A stretch of 58,649 bases of DNA from Longimicrobiales bacterium (GTDB taxonomy: Bacteria > Gemmatimonadota > Gemmatimonadetes > Longimicrobiales > RSA9), in NCBI GenBank assembly GCA_035764935.1, contig DASTYK010000093.1, forward strand, positions 1-58,649, written 5' to 3'. The translations under genes were made by a program, and so were the position numbers. Under the pieces are notes generated by a model. The model did no database searches. It was not told where the DNA came from and worked only from the letters and a program-made list of their open reading frames with translations. This document shows, piece after piece, positions 1 to 8,518 of this stretch (its first letter is position 1; the number at the start of each line of letters is the position of its first letter).

Positions 1-6
1 ATGCAC

Positions 7-40
7 GAATCCCCACAGCGGCTGACCGTTGTGGGGATTC
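7..40 (-). terminator. Strong hairpin downstream of tRNA-Val
   Basis: An 11-bp perfect inverted repeat (7-17 with 30-40) is extended inward by four more pairs around a CTGA tetraloop. It begins 11 nt past the 3' end of tRNA-Val on the minus strand. No T-tract follows within the window, so it may be a processing or stabilising hairpin rather than a classical intrinsic terminator. Confidence 0.6.
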
Positions 41-51
41 CGTTTACCTCA

Positions 52-110
<59 letters not shown>

Positions 111-125
<15 letters not shown>

Positions 126-355
126 TCGACTGACTGTGCCCTGCGGTTCCAGCGACCAACGCACCAGTACTGTCCCAACCTGCGAAGTCGCCGAAGGCAA
201 CTGAGCTATGCGACCTCACCAACCTGTGCCCTGCGGTTCCGGCGACCAACGCACCAGTACTGTCCCAACCTGCGAAGTCGCCGAAGGCAACTGAGCTATG
301 CGACCTCGACTGACTGTGCCCTGCGGTGCCAGCGACCAACGCGCCGTCCCTGCGT
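111..355. repeat. 90-bp tandem repeat carrying 5' fragments of tRNA-Val
   Basis: The block starting CTGAGCTATGCGACC occurs at 111, 201 and 291, exactly 90 bp apart. Two units are full length and nearly identical; the third decays after about 343, apparently through small deletions. Read on the minus strand, each unit holds the first 18 nt of tRNA-Val (acceptor 5' strand plus the start of the D-arm) preceded by the same leader; only the copy at 125 continues into a real tRNA. The array fills the spacer between tRNA-Glu and tRNA-Val. Origin by tandem duplication is inference. Confidence 0.93.
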
Positions 356-360
356 ACCCA

Positions 361-433
361 TACCCCCACGGGGAATCGAACCCCGGTTTTCTGGCTGAGA
401 ACCAGATGTCCTAGGCCACTAGACGATGGGGGC
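361..433 (-). tRNA. tRNA-Glu (anticodon CTC)
   Basis: The minus strand gives a 73-nt cloverleaf: acceptor GCCCCCA/TGGGGGT (with the G1-U72 pair known from other high-GC bacterial Glu tRNAs), a GTCTAGTGGCC D-region, anticodon stem TCTGG/CCAGA with loop TTCTCAG (anticodon CTC), T-loop TTCGATT and discriminator A. CCA is not encoded. It is promoter-proximal in the two-tRNA unit. Confidence 0.95.
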
Positions 434-463
434 GTGTCGGCGCGTGCTGCCGCCGAGCCTTCA

Positions 464-491
464 AATATAGGAAACGCGATACTGCGGTCAA
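464..491 (-). promoter_or_regulatory. Sigma70-type promoter of the tRNA-Glu/tRNA-Val unit
   Basis: On the minus strand TTGACC is followed after 16 nt by TATATT, ending about 30 nt before the first base of tRNA-Glu. The AT-rich -10 stands out against the GC-rich surroundings, and its place directly upstream of a tRNA supports it. Confidence 0.7.
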
Positions 492-646
492 GCCCGGCTC
501 ACAGCGGCAGTTACACGATCCGGCCCTTGCTCTGGGCAGTGAATTGGCCAATACTTGTACATAGCGGCCATGGCCGCGCCCACGAGCAGGCGATGAGTCC
601 GGCCCAGCCGGGTTTTCTCTTCGATATCCAGACATTCTGACCAGCG

Positions 647-3232
647 GTGTACGCGGATGCCCGCGTGCGCCGGTTCGCGAAGGAGCGAGCCATTCGACCG
701 CGTCCCGTTCGGGCGGGCTGCAGGCTGCGTCATCTCCTGGCGTTTGCGGCAGTTCTGCCTTTCGCCCTCACTGCGAGCGCGCATGCGCAGCGCAGCCAGC
801 CGGCTCCGTGGAGCGACATCAAGCCGCCCGCGGAGATCGCGGGCCTTGCGGACGCACGCCCGGCCGCCCCGCTCGAGTTCAGCCGTGCCTGGCTGCGACG
901 GACGGAGAGCGTGCGCATCCGGCGCGCCAAGCTCCTGGCCGCCGGCGAGCTGGACGGTCTCGCACCCGATTCGGCTGCTGCCCTTTCGGCTGCGGTGACC
1001 GGCACGCTGCGGGTGCCCGTCATCCCCGTTCGCTACCTCGATGTCCCGCAGCCCTTCCCGCACACGGTGCTTGCGGAGCGCCTGTTCGGCCCGAGCAGCG
1101 GCGACACGGTGAGCTACAGCGACTACTGGCGCGAAGTCTCCGGCGGGCTGCTGGAGGTCACCGGCATCGTCGCTCCCTGGGTCAAGCTGAGCGGCACGGC
1201 GTCGAGCTATCTCTCCCGCAGCATGTACGGGTGGGGCAGCTTCGGACGCATCGGCGACCTGCGTACCGAGGCGTTGACGATTGCCGATTCGATGCTCGAT
1301 TTCGGCGAGTTCGACAACGACGGCCCCGACGGGATTCCGAACTCCGGCGACGATGACGGCTACGTCGACTTCGTCGCGTTCCTGTACGCCACCGAGTGCA
1401 AGGGTGACGGCCGCGCCGGCGGCATCTGGCCGCACCGTGCGGCGATGGAGCCGTTCACCACGCGTGACCGCACTCCGTCCGGCGAGCGGATCCGGATCGC
1501 CGACTACGTGATCCTGCCGGCGCACCAGCCGGGCAGCTGCCAGCCGCTGCACATTGGCGTGCTCGCGCACGAGACGGCACACGCGCTCGGCCTGCCTGAC
1601 CTGTATGACTACGACGGCTCCTCGCAGGGCATTGGCGCCTGGGGGCTCATGGGCACCGGTGCGCACGCTGCGCCCTTCTCACCGGCGCACCCGGGTGCGT
1701 GGGCCAAGGAGCAGCTCGGCTGGGTTCGTGTCGACTGGTTGAAGCCGGGCGAGTCGCTGGCGCTGGATCCGGTCGTCGACGCCCGTGTCGTGAAGCGGTA
1801 CGACCACGGTGACGGCAGCTACCTGCTGTTCGAGAACCGCCAGCGGAAGGGTTCCGATCGCTTCATCCCCGGCCACGGGCTGCTCGCCTGGCGTATCGAT
1901 CCCGAGCGTGCCGAGATCGGCGCCTGGAACGTCGATGAGCGACGCGCAGCCGTGCGCATCGTGCCTGCGGATGCATCGATCACGCTGGTCGGCGGCCTGG
2001 GTGGCTCACAGAGCGACACGTACCCCGGTGCCTCCGAGCGCAGCGCCTTCATTGCTCCGGTCCGTGGCGGTTTCGCGATCTCCGCCATCGTCGAAGACGA
2101 CGCTGGTGTGATCACGGCCAAGGTGGCGGTCGGCTACGCGGCGCCCACGGTTCTTCTCTCGCAGCAAGGCGTGCGCATCACGGCGCGGGCCGGAAGCGTT
2201 CCGATCACGCAGCGGGTCGGTGTGAGCACGGAAGGCGGCGACGTCGAGTGGCATGCACGCACACGCGCCCGCTGGCTGCGCGTGAGTGAGCAGGACAGCG
2301 AGATCGAGTTGCGCGCCGACCCGTCCGGCCTGAAGCCCGGCCTGTATGGCGACACCGTCTACATCCGCGACGGCGAGCGTCGACAGCTCGCTGCACTTCC
2401 GGTGAGCATGTACGTGGCGAGCACCGGGATCGGGCAGACGGTCGCGACCGAGCTGCCCTGGAGCTGGGGGCTGGCTGTCGGCACGGGCAGAATCCTGCAG
2501 GCGAGTTACGGCTGGGATCCGCTCGGTATGCGCCCGCGCCCCCGCATGCTCACGCTGCGTGAGGGCGACACACACCCATCCACGCTCGTGCGCCTGCCCG
2601 CCGACGCGCTCTACGCACCCGTCATGCACGCCGATGGCAGCGCGCACGTGCTCGCACGCGCGCGCGGCCGCAACATGCTCTATCGCATCTCGTCGAACGG
2701 CGATGCAGAGCTGGTCGTCGAGGATGTCGGTGGGGACCCCGCGTACGGCCTGACGGAGCTGCCGGACGGTGATCTGCTCGTAGCCGAATGGAGCGGCCGG
2801 CTGCTGCGCGTGAATCTCGCGACACGACAGGTCACGACGTATACCGAGCTGCCCGCACGCATCTATCAGATCGCGAGCGACGGCACCGGCATCGTGTACG
2901 CCGCGAGCTACGACGGCAACCTGCTGCGCATCGAGCCGGACGGCGAGTACTCCGTGATTCCGACGGGATTCGGTATCGGCAGGTTCGTCGCTCTCACGGC
3001 GACGCCGGACGGAACGGTGTTCGTCGCGGAGCGCGGCGGCAGCGGGCGCATCCTGCGCATCGACCAGCGCGGGCAGCAGCACCTGGTGTTCCGCCGGCCG
3101 GGCGCGGAGTTCTATGGACTCGCGCTCGCCCGCGACCACTTCGTCTATGCGCTCGACCTGGCCGCTCGCGAGCTGCTGCGCTTTCCGCTCGATGCGGGGA
3201 TCAACACGCCGGCGCTTGCGGCAGGAAACTGA
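647..3232 (+). CDS. Secreted M6-family-like zinc metalloprotease with BACON-like and beta-propeller domains
   Basis: Predicted exported peptidase of about 861 residues starting at GTG. A signal peptide (hydrophobic run LLAFAAVLPFALTASA, cleavage after AHA) sits near residues 28-48. The zinc motif HETAHALGLPDLYD at about 308-321 is the HExxH signature of M6/immune-inhibitor-A-like peptidases; an Asp-rich segment (DNDGPDG, GDDDGYVDF) before it fits calcium binding. Residues about 498-588 look like a BACON-type Ig domain (WLRVSEQ..., GLKPGLYGDTVYI). From about 595 to the end, recurring GDLLVAEW/GTVFVAERGG-like blades suggest an NHL-type propeller. Substrate unknown. The exact start is uncertain; there is no clear ribosome site. 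Confidence 0.82.
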   Translation: MYADARVRRFAKERAIRPRPVRAGCRLRHLLAFAAVLPFALTASAHAQRSQPAPWSDIKPPAEIAGLADARPAAPLEFSRAWLRRTESVRIRRAKLLAAGELDGLAPDSAAALSAAVTGTLRVPVIPVRYLDVPQPFPHTVLAERLFGPSSGDTVSYSDYWREVSGGLLEVTGIVAPWVKLSGTASSYLSRSMYGWGSFGRIGDLRTEALTIADSMLDFGEFDNDGPDGIPNSGDDDGYVDFVAFLYATECKGDGRAGGIWPHRAAMEPFTTRDRTPSGERIRIADYVILPAHQPGSCQPLHIGVLAHETAHALGLPDLYDYDGSSQGIGAWGLMGTGAHAAPFSPAHPGAWAKEQLGWVRVDWLKPGESLALDPVVDARVVKRYDHGDGSYLLFENRQRKGSDRFIPGHGLLAWRIDPERAEIGAWNVDERRAAVRIVPADASITLVGGLGGSQSDTYPGASERSAFIAPVRGGFAISAIVEDDAGVITAKVAVGYAAPTVLLSQQGVRITARAGSVPITQRVGVSTEGGDVEWHARTRARWLRVSEQDSEIELRADPSGLKPGLYGDTVYIRDGERRQLAALPVSMYVASTGIGQTVATELPWSWGLAVGTGRILQASYGWDPLGMRPRPRMLTLREGDTHPSTLVRLPADALYAPVMHADGSAHVLARARGRNMLYRISSNGDAELVVEDVGGDPAYGLTELPDGDLLVAEWSGRLLRVNLATRQVTTYTELPARIYQIASDGTGIVYAASYDGNLLRIEPDGEYSVIPTGFGIGRFVALTATPDGTVFVAERGGSGRILRIDQRGQQHLVFRRPGAEFYGLALARDHFVYALDLAARELLRFPLDAGINTPALAAGN

Positions 3233-3247
3233 TCGTCTCCTGCCGCA
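3217..3247. terminator. Hairpin between convergent genes
   Basis: TGCGGCAGGA (3217-3226) and TCCTGCCGCA (3238-3247) form a perfect 10-bp stem with an 11-nt loop containing the stop codon of the metalloprotease gene. It lies in the 27-bp gap to the convergent ferritin-like gene. There is no T-run, but placement suggests bidirectional termination. Confidence 0.5.
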
Positions 3248-3259
3248 GCGCGCGTGTGC

Positions 3260-3772
3260 CTACTTCTTCTTCTCGCCTTCCAGCTCGCGCAGGAACCCCT
3301 CGAACAGACGCAGGTGCGCCTCCTCGTCGCCGAGGATCGCGATGACCATGTCCTGCGTGACGTAGTCGAGCTCCTCGCAGAACTCGATAATGCGGCTGTA
3401 ATGATTGATCGCGCCCTTCTCCGCCTCGATCACACCCCTGATCACATGCACGATATCAGTCTGCACGGTGGGCGGCTGAAGGAACTCCTGTGACGCCTTG
3501 AACTCCAGCGAGCCCGGCACCACACCCCACAGCTCCTTGATGCGCTTCGCAAACTGCTGCGCGTGCCCCAGCTCCTCCTGGATGTCCTCCTCGAGCGCTT
3601 CGATCACTTCCTGCGCACGCAGACCATCCGGATTGACGGAGTTCGCGATGTAGCTCATCACGGTCTCCATCTCCATCCAGTACGCCTGCTTCAACAGCTC
3701 GATGAGCTCCTCACGCCGGCTGCTGTTCTCCTCCGACAGCACGCCCCGATCGAGCCTGGGAATCCTGGCCAT
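3260..3772 (-). CDS. Ferritin-like domain protein
   Basis: A 170-residue all-helical protein with the four-helix diiron pattern: E34/E36 and Y41 on helix 1, E67-x-x-H70 on helix 2, E116/E118 on helix 3 and E150-x-x-H153 on helix 4. This is the arrangement of ferritin/bacterioferritin/rubrerythrin-like proteins, so iron oxidation, storage or peroxide protection in the cytoplasm is likely. The ATG at 3772 is chosen because GGAGG lies 8 nt upstream; an in-frame GTG 15 nt earlier overlaps that ribosome site. Monocistronic, convergent with the metalloprotease. Confidence 0.85.
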   Translation of the reverse strand: MARIPRLDRGVLSEENSSRREELIELLKQAYWMEMETVMSYIANSVNPDGLRAQEVIEALEEDIQEELGHAQQFAKRIKELWGVVPGSLEFKASQEFLQPPTVQTDIVHVIRGVIEAEKGAINHYSRIIEFCEELDYVTQDMVIAILGDEEAHLRLFEGFLRELEGEKKK

Positions 3773-3787
3773 TGTATCCACCTCCAC

Positions 3788-4100
3788 ACCGATGTGTCAG
3801 AATGACTTTTCGCGGGTTCTGCGGGGTGTGGAGGATGCGATTTCCGGGCCGCTGGGGCCGGGCTTTTTCTACCACGGAGAGCACCGAGGACACTAGAAGC
3901 GACGAAGAAGGCAGAATGGGTCGATCCGATCACCGCACGAGTCGAATTGCCGGTCGATTCAGAAGTGCATCCAGCGGGTGTCCCATAGCGGCCACAAATC
4001 AGGAACGGAATCCGACGCTGCCGCGAACCCGACGAACCACGTCGAATCCTCAGTGGCAGTTCTCTGCGCCCTCAGTGTGCTCTGTGGTAGAAAAAAACGC
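3788..4100. repeat. Intergenic region with two inward-facing poly-T/ACCAC-GAG repeat arms
   Basis: No gene is visible here. One arm at 3863-3893 (+) begins CTTTTTCTACCACGGAGAG; a matching arm at 4061-4097, read on the minus strand, begins TTTTTTTCTACCACAGAGC. They form an imperfect long-range inverted repeat about 235 bp across, next to the end of the long envelope operon. Related arms occur at 25799-26099. The interior shows no other feature. Confidence 0.7.
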
Positions 4101-5126
4101 TCAGCCGAGCCGCTCGACCACCGCCCACGCCAGGAGCGGCACCATGATCTCGTGGTGCCCCGTGATCTGGTAGCCGACGCCGCCACCACTCCTGGTGGGA
4201 CGTTCCACCACGTTCACGCGCGGCCGGTAGTGACGCATCATGTCGAAGTCGGCCGCTGCAAACTTGCGCGGTGCGCCATCGTGCACGTTGCGGCTCATGG
4301 TGAGCGCCTTGAGGAACACCTCGGGCATGATGACGGCCGAGCCGAGGTTGAGCACCGCGCCGCCTTCGATCGCGGGCAGGTACTCCGCGAGTCGACGGAA
4401 GTCACGCATGCTGGTCGCACCGATCGCGGCGCCGTCCGCGGCTGGGTGCTGGTGGATGATCTCGGCACCGAGCGCCGCATGGACCGTCACCCCCACCCCC
4501 AGTCGGCGCGCGGCGAGGAGGAGGGAATAGTCAGGAGCTTCCAGAGGTGCCTGCTCCAGCGCAATCGCGAGCGACTCGCCCAGCCCTCGGTTCTCCGCAT
4601 GGCCGCGCACGATCGCGTCGTTCATCTCGCGGCCGGTCTCCTCGACCATGCCGAACGTGCCGTCGGCGAGTCCTGCCTCGACGTCCTCGCTGGTCGCGCC
4701 GAAACGCGCGACCTCGTAGTCGTGGATCACTGCCGAGCCGTTGCAGGCGAGGTGCGTGACCGCGCCCCGCTGCATGAGGTCGATCAGCACCGGCGCGAGG
4801 CCGGTCTTGATCACGTGACCGCCGAACATGCACAGCACGCCGCGACCGTTGCGTGCGGCGTCTGCCACGGCATCCGCCACGGCGAGCAGGCTGCGGGACT
4901 GCAGGATGTCGGGGAGTGAGTCGATGAACGCGCCGAAGCTGCGCGTCTCGCCCGGCGGCTGCGCAAACTCGGCGGCGCGCACCTTGTTGGCGCGCGCCGC
5001 GAGTGGGACCGTCCGGATCCGTGTCACGTCGATTTCAGCGAGAGCGGCCGCGACCGGATCGTCAGCGTGTTCCGACTCCGGCCGGACGCTGTCGGCGGCG
5101 TCAGTTGCTGCCCGGCGCTCCGTCAA
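4101..5126 (-). CDS. Conserved protein, possibly deoxyhypusine-synthase-like
   Basis: 341 residues, soluble. The central part has Gly-rich turns and conserved-looking stretches (FGGHVIKTGLAPVLIDL, HLACNGSAVIHDYEVA, HYRPRVNVVERPTR) that resemble, from memory, bacterial proteins annotated as deoxyhypusine-synthase-like. The eIF5A-modifying reaction itself is not expected in a bacterium and I cannot identify its catalytic lysine, so the substrate is unknown. The TTG start at 5126 is chosen because TTGA overlaps the TGA of the preceding gene (translational coupling). It is the last gene of the envelope operon, suggesting a link to LPS or polyamine-like modification, which is inference only. Confidence 0.5.
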   Translation of the reverse strand: MTERRAATDAADSVRPESEHADDPVAAALAEIDVTRIRTVPLAARANKVRAAEFAQPPGETRSFGAFIDSLPDILQSRSLLAVADAVADAARNGRGVLCMFGGHVIKTGLAPVLIDLMQRGAVTHLACNGSAVIHDYEVARFGATSEDVEAGLADGTFGMVEETGREMNDAIVRGHAENRGLGESLAIALEQAPLEAPDYSLLLAARRLGVGVTVHAALGAEIIHQHPAADGAAIGATSMRDFRRLAEYLPAIEGGAVLNLGSAVIMPEVFLKALTMSRNVHDGAPRKFAAADFDMMRHYRPRVNVVERPTRSGGGVGYQITGHHEIMVPLLAWAVVERLG

Positions 5127-5947
5127 TGGCCGGCCAGTGCGGCAGATGCCGTTGCCGTCGACGCCTGCAGCGGTGCGCCCGGCGTGTACTCCTCGAGCAG
5201 CAGGTCCAGCGACTTCAGGATCTTCACCTTGGACTTCAGCATCACGAGCACGCGATTGCTGTCGTTCGTGAAGTACACCTCCGCCTGGCCACCCTCACTG
5301 AACAGACCCTTGGAGCGGATGATCGGCTGCACCACGATCGTCTCGAACGTGCCGGCCGGCACCTTCACGGTCTCCGTGCGCAGCACCTTCAGCCGGACCG
5401 GGTTGCCGTCGTCCTGGAAGTAGCGGTTGAACCGGTACTCCTTGCCCACCTCGAGCGGCAGCGTCCGCACGAAGAAGAGGAAAGACAGGTCGTCGAGCGG
5501 CATGTCGGTCGGCAGCTCGCCCGTCTCGCCGTTGGACATCTCCCAGCGCATCTCCTCCGGGAAAAAGTCGAACGTGCGCTTCCGCTTGTAGTTCACCTCG
5601 TGCTGGTCCTGGTGGAACCGGCGCGAGATCAGCTCGTCCGTGTCGAACCACGACTCGTACTTCGTGTCGACCTTCGCGAACAGCACACCACCCTTCAGGT
5701 GCATCTGCAGGTGGTACGTCTCCTCGCCCCGCACCGTGTCCAGCTTGCCGACTGCGAGCCGCCCCTCACCCACGTCGCCGAACAGCCCGAGCTTGACCTG
5801 GTACGTCGCCTGCTCGCCCGGACCGAACGGCACCGCGGACGCAGCCGGCAGCGGCTCCAGCGCAGCGACGTCGCGCGCCGACTGTGCGTCGGCGCCACCC
5901 GCCAGTGCGACCAGTGCCACAACTCCAAAGGTTGCGATCCGCTTCAT
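5123..5947 (-). CDS. Secreted DUF3108-like protein
   Basis: 274 residues beginning with a signal peptide (MKRIATFGVVALVALAGGADA, cleavage before Q). The mature part is beta-rich with the pattern of DUF3108 envelope proteins: an early FGPGEQATYQVKLGLF, a middle KYESWFDTDELISRRF, and PAGTFETIVVQPI near residue 200. Such proteins are periplasmic or outer-membrane-associated and of unknown function. It sits 15 bp after the GT2 gene and overlaps the next gene by 4 bp, so it is likely co-expressed with the LPS genes. Confidence 0.7.
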   Translation of the reverse strand: MKRIATFGVVALVALAGGADAQSARDVAALEPLPAASAVPFGPGEQATYQVKLGLFGDVGEGRLAVGKLDTVRGEETYHLQMHLKGGVLFAKVDTKYESWFDTDELISRRFHQDQHEVNYKRKRTFDFFPEEMRWEMSNGETGELPTDMPLDDLSFLFFVRTLPLEVGKEYRFNRYFQDDGNPVRLKVLRTETVKVPAGTFETIVVQPIIRSKGLFSEGGQAEVYFTNDSNRVLVMLKSKVKILKSLDLLLEEYTPGAPLQASTATASAALAGH

Positions 5948-5962
5948 GGCTCCCGTCCCGCC

Positions 5963-7474
5963 TCAATGAGTTCCGTTGGGCTCGCCGCCCACGGCCGCAG
6001 GTTCTGCCGCGCCGCCGGCTCCGGCCGGTTCCGATCCCTCGGCCGTCGCCTCGCCCTGGGCCTCTGCGCCGCTCTTCCGACGCCGGCCGCGACCGCCCCT
6101 GCGGCCTCCGCGCCGGCGTCGCTTCTTCGGCGCGCCCGTCCCGCCATCATCGGCGGAACCGTTTGTTATACCCTGACTTACAGCGTCAGTGCCCCCCTCG
6201 GCCTCCGGCTGAGCAGCGCTCCCGGCACCCGCCTCGACAGCATCTCCACCCGCATTCTGCTCCGGCGATTGCGCCCCCTGGCGCTGACTGGCCGGCTTGC
6301 GACGGCGGCGACGGCGCTTCTTCTTCGGCGCCTCTGCGCCCGCCTCCGCCGACGAGGTGCCTTCACTACCCTGTGCTGCTGCGGCAGGTGCCGCGACTTC
6401 GGCATCCTGCGCGACGTCTTCTGGCGAGGCGCCCCGCTTCGCCTGTCGAGGCGCCGAACCCGGGCCGGAATCCGTCACGCCGCCGCGCTTGCGCCGGCGC
6501 GACGTGGCGGAGGCTCCGGTGCTGCGTGGCGACGTCGTACGCTGCTCTGTGTCCGGGCGCTCACGCTTGCGCTCGCCACCTCGCTCGGTGCGGGCGGTAC
6601 CGGGGCGCGTGCTGCTGCGGCCGCGGCCGTTCCGGCGCCGGGGCTCAGGTGCGCTGCTCGCCGCCTCGGAGCGGCGCGCCCGCTCGACCTCGAGCGGTCG
6701 CGGTGGCGGCACGGTCTCGGGCGCCAGTGCAGCGAGCGGGATCGTCTGTTCCGGCTGTCTGCCGCGCGTGAAGCTGCGCAGTGCCCTGGTGCGCTCCCAG
6801 GTCGTCGTGCGGGTCGGCCGCTGACGCCGGTCGGGACGGTGCACCAGGTCGATGCACTCGACGCGCCGGGCGTGCGGCGCGGTCACGCGCAGCAGCTCGG
6901 CATCCGCTGCCTGACCGTCCCACGTCAGGAGCCGGTTCTCGCCCGCTTCCTCCAGGGCCCGCGTGATGACCGAGACGCGATAGGCGCGGAAGCCGGAGAG
7001 CGGATCGCCGGCGTTCTCGGGCCACTGGATGCGTCGCAGCATGGCCTGCTGCCAGCGCAGCAGCCAGCGCTCGAGCAGCTCCGGGCGACGGTCGCTGGCG
7101 CGCGTGCCGCCGACGATGTCCGCACCCTGCTCGATGCGCTTGACCAGCGGAACGATGTCTTCCGGCTCGTCGGTGAAGTCGGCCTGCAGCGTGACGATCG
7201 TGTCGCGCTTCGGGTAGGGTGACCGTGCGGCGGCCTCGCGCAGCAGCAGCTCCAGCGATGCTGCGTATCCGCGGCGCTCGCGCGTGCGCAGCAACGTCAG
7301 CGGCAGCACGCGGGCGTAGGGGGCAAGGACTTCGGCGGTACGGTCGGTCGAGGCGTCGTCGGCGACGAGGATCTGGTAATCGCGGGGAAACTCGGTCAGG
7401 ACCTGGCGGATCTTCCAGAGTACCACGCCTACGGTCTGCTCCTCGTTGTGCGCCGGGATGCAGAGGTAAATCAA
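5963..7474 (-). CDS. Family 2 glycosyltransferase with long Arg-rich C-terminal tail
   Basis: 503 residues. The first ~230 are a GT-A glycosyltransferase of the dolichol-phosphate-mannose-synthase type: LCIPAHNEEQTVG at the N-terminus, nucleotide-binding VADDAS with DD at 39-40, LQADFTDEPEDI near 96-107, and FRAYRVSVI later. No C-terminal membrane helices are seen. From about residue 250 the protein becomes a low-complexity basic tail with blocks such as KKKRRRRRRKPAS and KKRRRRGGRRGGRGRRRKS separated by acidic/Gly/Ala linkers, resembling RNase E-type RNA-binding tails rather than any GT domain. There is no break in frame between the two parts. 123 bp separate it from the upstream acyltransferase gene. 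Confidence 0.8.
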   Translation of the reverse strand: MIYLCIPAHNEEQTVGVVLWKIRQVLTEFPRDYQILVADDASTDRTAEVLAPYARVLPLTLLRTRERRGYAASLELLLREAAARSPYPKRDTIVTLQADFTDEPEDIVPLVKRIEQGADIVGGTRASDRRPELLERWLLRWQQAMLRRIQWPENAGDPLSGFRAYRVSVITRALEEAGENRLLTWDGQAADAELLRVTAPHARRVECIDLVHRPDRRQRPTRTTTWERTRALRSFTRGRQPEQTIPLAALAPETVPPPRPLEVERARRSEAASSAPEPRRRNGRGRSSTRPGTARTERGGERKRERPDTEQRTTSPRSTGASATSRRRKRGGVTDSGPGSAPRQAKRGASPEDVAQDAEVAAPAAAAQGSEGTSSAEAGAEAPKKKRRRRRRKPASQRQGAQSPEQNAGGDAVEAGAGSAAQPEAEGGTDAVSQGITNGSADDGGTGAPKKRRRRGGRRGGRGRRRKSGAEAQGEATAEGSEPAGAGGAAEPAAVGGEPNGTH

Positions 7475-7597
7475 ATGTTTTCCGGGATCTGATTCGCAAT
7501 TGTGCGCGGCGCGCGCGCTCGACCGCCGTCATGGCGGGAGCGGCCGCAGCACCGGCGCAGCCAGCGTCGCAAAGATAAGCGGGGCAACGCCCCCAAC

Positions 7598-8518
7598 CTA
7601 TACCTGTGAGGCTGGCGGCGGTTCCTGCCCTGGCCGCGGGCGGGTCTTCCACCGCCGGTGGTGCCAGAGGTACTGCCCGGGAGTGCGACGCACCGCGGCC
7701 TCGAGCCGGGCAGTGAAGTCAGCCGTGATGCGGTAAACGACCTCGTCGACGTCGCCCTCGGGGTCATACTCGATCTGCTCCAGTTCCACCCGCCAGCGGC
7801 CGTCCTCGACGCGCAGCGGCACGGCCAGGAAGAACAACGCCCGCGCCCGGAGCGCGAGCAGGGCCGGCCCGCGGTGGGTGGAGGCTGGATGGCCGAAGAA
7901 GGGCACGAAGATGCCGTTCCGCCCCGCGTTCTGGTCGGCGCCGAACACCAGGATCTCGCCGCGCCGCAGGGCGCGCAGCCCCAGTCGGGGCGCCTGCCGC
8001 CGCTCGATCACCCGTATCCCCAGACGTCGCCGGGCGTCGACCAGGTACTCGTCGAACAGCGGATTCGTCTGTCGCTGCGCGACGAGGTTCACCGGATAGC
8101 CGCGCGCGGCCATGGTCGCGGTGCCGATCTCCCAGTTGCCGAAGTGGCCGCCGACCACGACCGTGCCACCCTCGCTCGCGCGCACCATGCGGCCGATCCG
8201 CTCGTAGTCCACGACCTCGGTACTTGCGATCAGCTCGTCGGGCGACATGCGCGACAGCTGCATCATCGCGATCATCTCGCGACCGAGGTGCGCATACGAC
8301 TGCGCTGCGATCTCGCGCCGCCACGCTTCGGTCTGCTCGGGAAACGCGCGTGCGAGGTTCTGGCGGACGTGGTCGGCACGGATCCGGAACGGCCGGTGCC
8401 CCAGCGACGCGACCCCGGCGCCGACGGAGCGCGCGACAGCAGGCGGCAGAGCATTCAACGCACCGAGCGCCGTGCGGAACGCCCCGTACTCGAGCCGGTG
8501 CTTGAGGCGCGGCTTCAT
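7598..8518 (-). CDS. Lipid A acyltransferase (LpxL/HtrB family)
   Basis: 306 residues, the usual length for lauroyl/myristoyl acyltransferases that add secondary acyl chains to KDO-lipid IVA at the inner membrane. The catalytic H-x4-E motif is present as H125-FGNW-E130 (VGGHFGNWE), followed by an expected substrate-pocket region (FVPFFGHPASTHRGPALLAL). The C-terminal YLWHHRRWKTRP is the standard ending (W-x-H-R-R-W/F). It overlaps the upstream GT4 gene by 4 bp (ATGA), consistent with coupling. Acyl-chain specificity cannot be told. Confidence 0.9.
   Translation of the reverse strand: MKPRLKHRLEYGAFRTALGALNALPPAVARSVGAGVASLGHRPFRIRADHVRQNLARAFPEQTEAWRREIAAQSYAHLGREMIAMMQLSRMSPDELIASTEVVDYERIGRMVRASEGGTVVVGGHFGNWEIGTATMAARGYPVNLVAQRQTNPLFDEYLVDARRRLGIRVIERRQAPRLGLRALRRGEILVFGADQNAGRNGIFVPFFGHPASTHRGPALLALRARALFFLAVPLRVEDGRWRVELEQIEYDPEGDVDEVVYRITADFTARLEAAVRRTPGQYLWHHRRWKTRPRPGQEPPPASQV

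Noticed and set aside
201-305. Two additional tRNA genes or tRNA pseudogenes
   Set aside because: Only the first 18 nt of tRNA-Val are present in each repeat; there is no anticodon arm, T-arm or 3' acceptor strand.
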